Translations under genes and position numbers: made by a program
The notes under the pieces: generated by a model
Database searches by the model: none
What the model was told of the DNA's origin: nothing
The model's input: the letters and a program-made list of their open reading frames with translations, nothing else
Shown here: in pieces, positions 61,242-64,000 of the stretch
Position numbering within the stretch: position 1 is the first letter of the stretch
Layout of the letters: each line of letters starts with the position of its first letter
Assembly: GCA_963969495.1 (NCBI GenBank)
Contig: OZ018326.1
Span: 176,179,056 to 176,243,055 of the forward strand
From: Ceratothoa steindachneri
Lineage: Eukaryota; Arthropoda; Malacostraca; Isopoda; Cymothoidae
Length of the DNA: 64,000 bases
Reading direction: 5' to 3'

Positions 61242-61944
61242 AGCTGCTACAGGACATCTGTTGGTCTATTCTGCTTTTTTGTGACTTCCGAGATTATTCC
61301 GACGTAAAAGCTACTTCAAGGTAATTCACCAACTACGGAGTAGGGTAACCAAGGCGTACCGCTGTATCTTTTCTCTTTTTTACAAGAAAAGTATCCTCAT
61401 AAGCGCAAAGTAAAACGATAGAAGGGGAAGAGGTTGACGACTGATGGCAATAAAAGGCTCCTGACAAGGTCCCAGTGTATATCGGGCTGGGTAGACTCTT
61501 TCCTTAAGACCCGCTATTTTTATATTGAGTGTTAATAGTTTGCAAGGGTGTATTTATCTATAACTTAGACTACACGTTCAGTTATGATGAAAGATTTTAA
61601 GATCAGATATGATCGTTAGTTCCTGAAGTAGCACAAAAAGAGAAAGAGAGAAAGCTTTTATTTGCGAGTGGGGGATGGACTTTTGATCGAACTTTGCGAT
61701 ACTAAGTGTCATTAGGTGGTGCGATTTGCCTAAGGTCTGTTTTCCAAGCAAATTCATTCAAATAAAAAATAGTCGCATCGGATACTTCTGTTTTGCAATA
61801 TCTTTGACATTGGAATTTTCCAAACTAGGCACTGCCATTGACAACAGCAGTTTCCTAGTCATATCACAAATATTACAGGATTAAAGCACTAACAACAACA
61901 TTTCGGTTTAAAATAAGCAAAACATTGGTATAGGTGTACATAAA

Positions 61945-61986
<42 letters not shown>

Positions 61987-62454
61987 CGAACTTTATTTTG
62001 AGTTCTTTATCAAGGAATAACAGAAGTTTTGAAAATTGTAATATTTATAAGGATGATACAGAGGAGAGAGAACGCCCACAAAAAAGCAAAAACTGATCAA
62101 TAAAATGAATTAATATGAAATTGAAACTTTAGGAGGAGCGGAGATAAATACAAACTAAGAACATTAAATCAGGTAAATTCAAAAGACTAAAGGTTGACAA
62201 GATGATTAAAATACCGAGTAAGCAGCTAGGGAGGGAGAAAACTGAGCGAGAGATTAACCTCAGAGGTCAGGATTGTTAAACCAAGGTAGAAACACTAAAA
62301 ATGTTCTAAAGACTTGAGTCAAATAGAAATAAATACAGACAAAAACATAAGGCTAAATAGATGAACAAAATATAAAATTAAATAGTTTTTTAAGATTAAT
62401 ATATATATTTAGTCTCAAATTAAAAGTTTCTACTGTGCATTGTAAATATAATTT
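61238..62454. other. non-coding stretch before the second Penelope element
   Basis: No gene is recognised. The stretch contains a (TA)n tract at 61949-61982 and purine-rich sequence near 62040-62330. The part nearest 62454 is probably the 3' untranslated end of the Penelope element. Confidence 0.4.
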
Positions 62455-63425
62455 AAAAAATAACCATCGAGTTTATATAAGCCAGGACTTAAATTAAAAC
62501 TTGCGAATTTACTAATAAACGTCGATACAATGATATTTCGTGAAATTGTATCATTATTATGACAGATGATTTTAGCAGATTCCAATCAATATTTTGATTA
62601 AGATATGACATATGAACATAAAATGAACTGCTTTCCTTGCCACACGGACATTATATTTATTCTAAGAAATTCATTTTCTTAAACGTTTACCTAATTGGCC
62701 AAAGTAATATTTAGAGCAATCGATACATTTTACCCAATTTACATTACCAATAGTTTAGAGATAGTATTATTATCGTTAAATACTACACAGATGCCTAGAA
62801 ATTTTAAAATATGAGAGAGAGAGAAGCAAAGTATGGATTAAAAGAAACTACAAGAGTACTCTTGTTATTAATAGGCGCGCGAGGTTTAAAACGATAAAAA
62901 GACTTTTCAGTTAACTGAAGGCAATTATCAAGGATAGCAAAGTTGATTGCCGATGTCAAAAATTTTGGAAACTTGAGAGTCTATGAATTTCGACGAAGTG
63001 CACGAAGAAACATTGAAATAAAAATAGATCTTTAGACTCTAATATGGGGAGAGGAGTAAAAGCGAATATAAGAAAAAGAATTAGTTGGTTTTTGGTATAC
63101 AGAGAATTTAGAACCAGAAGGCGCGCGGAATATTAATACTTTAAGGAAAAGAATACTTACATTCTCTTCTATTTCAAGGGTAAATTTGATGAAAGGTACA
63201 AGGGAATTAAATTTGTTCAAAAGTGAAAATTATTTTCAGTGTTGGGCCACAAGCAAAGGATATCATCAATATAGCAAAACCAGATTATAGGAAAATCTAC
63301 AATAGAGGAGAGGAAAAACTTTTGAAAAATTCCATATATAAGTTAGATAGAACAGAATGGAACTTGCATCCCACAGGGAGCTATTATCAAACTAGGGTGC
63401 GTCAATTTTTAAAAAATTCAAATTC
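62455..63425 (-). pseudogene. Penelope-like element: reverse transcriptase plus GIY-YIG endonuclease
   Basis: Minus-strand blocks lie in the normal Penelope order. The fragment GMQVPFCSI opens the reverse transcriptase near 63370, followed by a block ending SSIVDFPIIWFCYIDDILCL near 63240, where YIDD is the catalytic motif. After a break come KFNSLVPFIKFTLEIEENVS, then RAPSGSKFSVYQKPTNSFSY to 63032. A linker follows with PRAPINNKSTLVVSFNPYFA near 62880. The endonuclease begins near 62750: CIDCSKYYFGQLGKRLRK (the GIY-YIG core with its CxxC), then SFYVHMSYLNQNIDWN near 62620, and a tail to about 62455. At least five stops or shifts make it dead. It differs in sequence from the Penelope pieces at 29.5-30.2 kb and is a separate family. 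The N-terminal half of the reverse transcriptase is missing. Confidence 0.82.
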
Positions 63426-63679
63426 CATAAATATGAGATGATAAAACGTTGCAGTACGAGTTGTGAATTCTAAAGATATTTTTGTTAATTTAATATAATA
63501 TACTTCATCGGGGTAATAAGCTAATTGATACGCTAGATTTTTTTAACTATTAGAAGGAATTAAATGACAATTCTTATATAAATTATTGCATCTAATTCAC
63601 TGCATTTTATTCTTTCACAGGGTTAAATATATTCATCAGTGAGCTGAAGATTACTTGGCCGTCAGTTATACCATCCTAA

Positions 63680-63960
63680 CCAATGGGAAATTAACTAAAA
63701 TGGCTTTTAAAATTGCGACAAGACTAGGCAAATTCACAGATTTGAGAAACTTAATTGGAAATGGTACGGAGTTTTTGCTCTCTTAACTCACCACTCTGCG
63801 TGATGTTCTCAATTTGGATTATTGCTCAGAGAATGAATATGAGAAACTAACAAACAACCAGTCGGAAAAGGACATTTACCCTCAAATCATAAGCAAATCT
63901 TAGAGAACTGGGAGCAGGCCCAAAATATATCTTTTGGGAGAGGACAGTTGCATGCCATAT
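63680..63960 (+). pseudogene. relic, possibly same unclassified family as 47.8-48.2 kb
   Basis: The plus-strand frame reads MAFKIATRLGKFTDLRNLIG, a stop, TTLRDVLNLDYCSENEYEKL, then KDIYPQIISKS, another stop and WERTVACHIGF one frame away. The TLRDVL block and a following D-I-Y-P-Q-I-I block resemble the N-terminus of an uncharacterised protein family repeated in some invertebrate genomes. This is from memory and unverified. The piece runs close to the window's right edge and may continue beyond it. Confidence 0.3.
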
Positions 63961-64000
63961 AGGCTTTCATTGCAAAACTTGACAAGCTTTTTGACATCCT

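Overview
The window looks like a gene-poor, repeat-dense stretch of a metazoan genome, most likely an arthropod and possibly a crustacean. The evidence is an AT-rich background, long (TA)n tracts up to about 140 bp, a spliceosomal-type intron inside one transposase, a short TTAGG-like (arthropod telomere motif) stretch, and a mixture of mariner, piggyBac, hAT, Penelope, CR1, L2, RTE, I-type LINE and Ty3/gypsy remnants. I found no intact host gene, rRNA, canonical tRNA or CRISPR array. Family names rest on motifs recognised by eye, not on searches.

Layout. 0.8-1.5 kb: an internally deleted mariner on +. 2.66-5.52 kb: two tandem copies, about 98% identical, of an unidentified 1.43 kb unit with a GC-rich half and an AT-rich half. 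7.45-10.39 kb: a nearly full-length piggyBac element with TTAA target duplication, terminal repeats, subterminal palindromes, a probable intron and a dead transposase on -. 10.4-19.7 kb: AT-rich sequence with no recognisable gene. 19.7-20.4 kb: a second, older piggyBac relic on +. 20.65-23.0 kb: a CR1-like LINE on -. 23.3-24.1 kb: a direct repeat pair. 26.9-27.9 kb: a Tc1/mariner relic on -. 28.2-29.2 kb: a third piggyBac-type (PGBD-like) relic on -. 29.5-30.2 kb: two Penelope pieces fused head to head. 30.2-31.1 kb: an L2-type LINE tail on +. 31-36 kb: (TA)n tracts, a tiny palindromic mariner-type MITE and two tRNA-derived SINEs. 36.3-41.85 kb: a GC-rich I-type LINE on - carrying gag-like zinc knuckles, endonuclease, reverse transcriptase and RNase H. 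41.9-42.5 kb: a hAT-like relic abutting its 5' end. 42.5-49.4 kb: microsatellites, a 20-mer repeat cluster and a relic of an unclassified family. 49.4-50.7 kb: an RTE LINE on -. 54.6-61.06 kb: a Ty3/gypsy retrotransposon with both LTRs on -. 62.45-63.42 kb: a second Penelope element on -.

How it works together. Nothing here forms an operating pathway. Every recognisable coding sequence is broken by stops, frameshifts, deletions or lost catalytic residues, so the window is mainly a record of successive insertions. The most interesting material is structural: the fused Penelope fragments, an inverted copy of an LTR end across a (TA)n tract, the tandem 1.43 kb unit, a dispersed family marked by a repeated 20-mer, hairpins in the LINE 3' region, and palindromes at the piggyBac ends.
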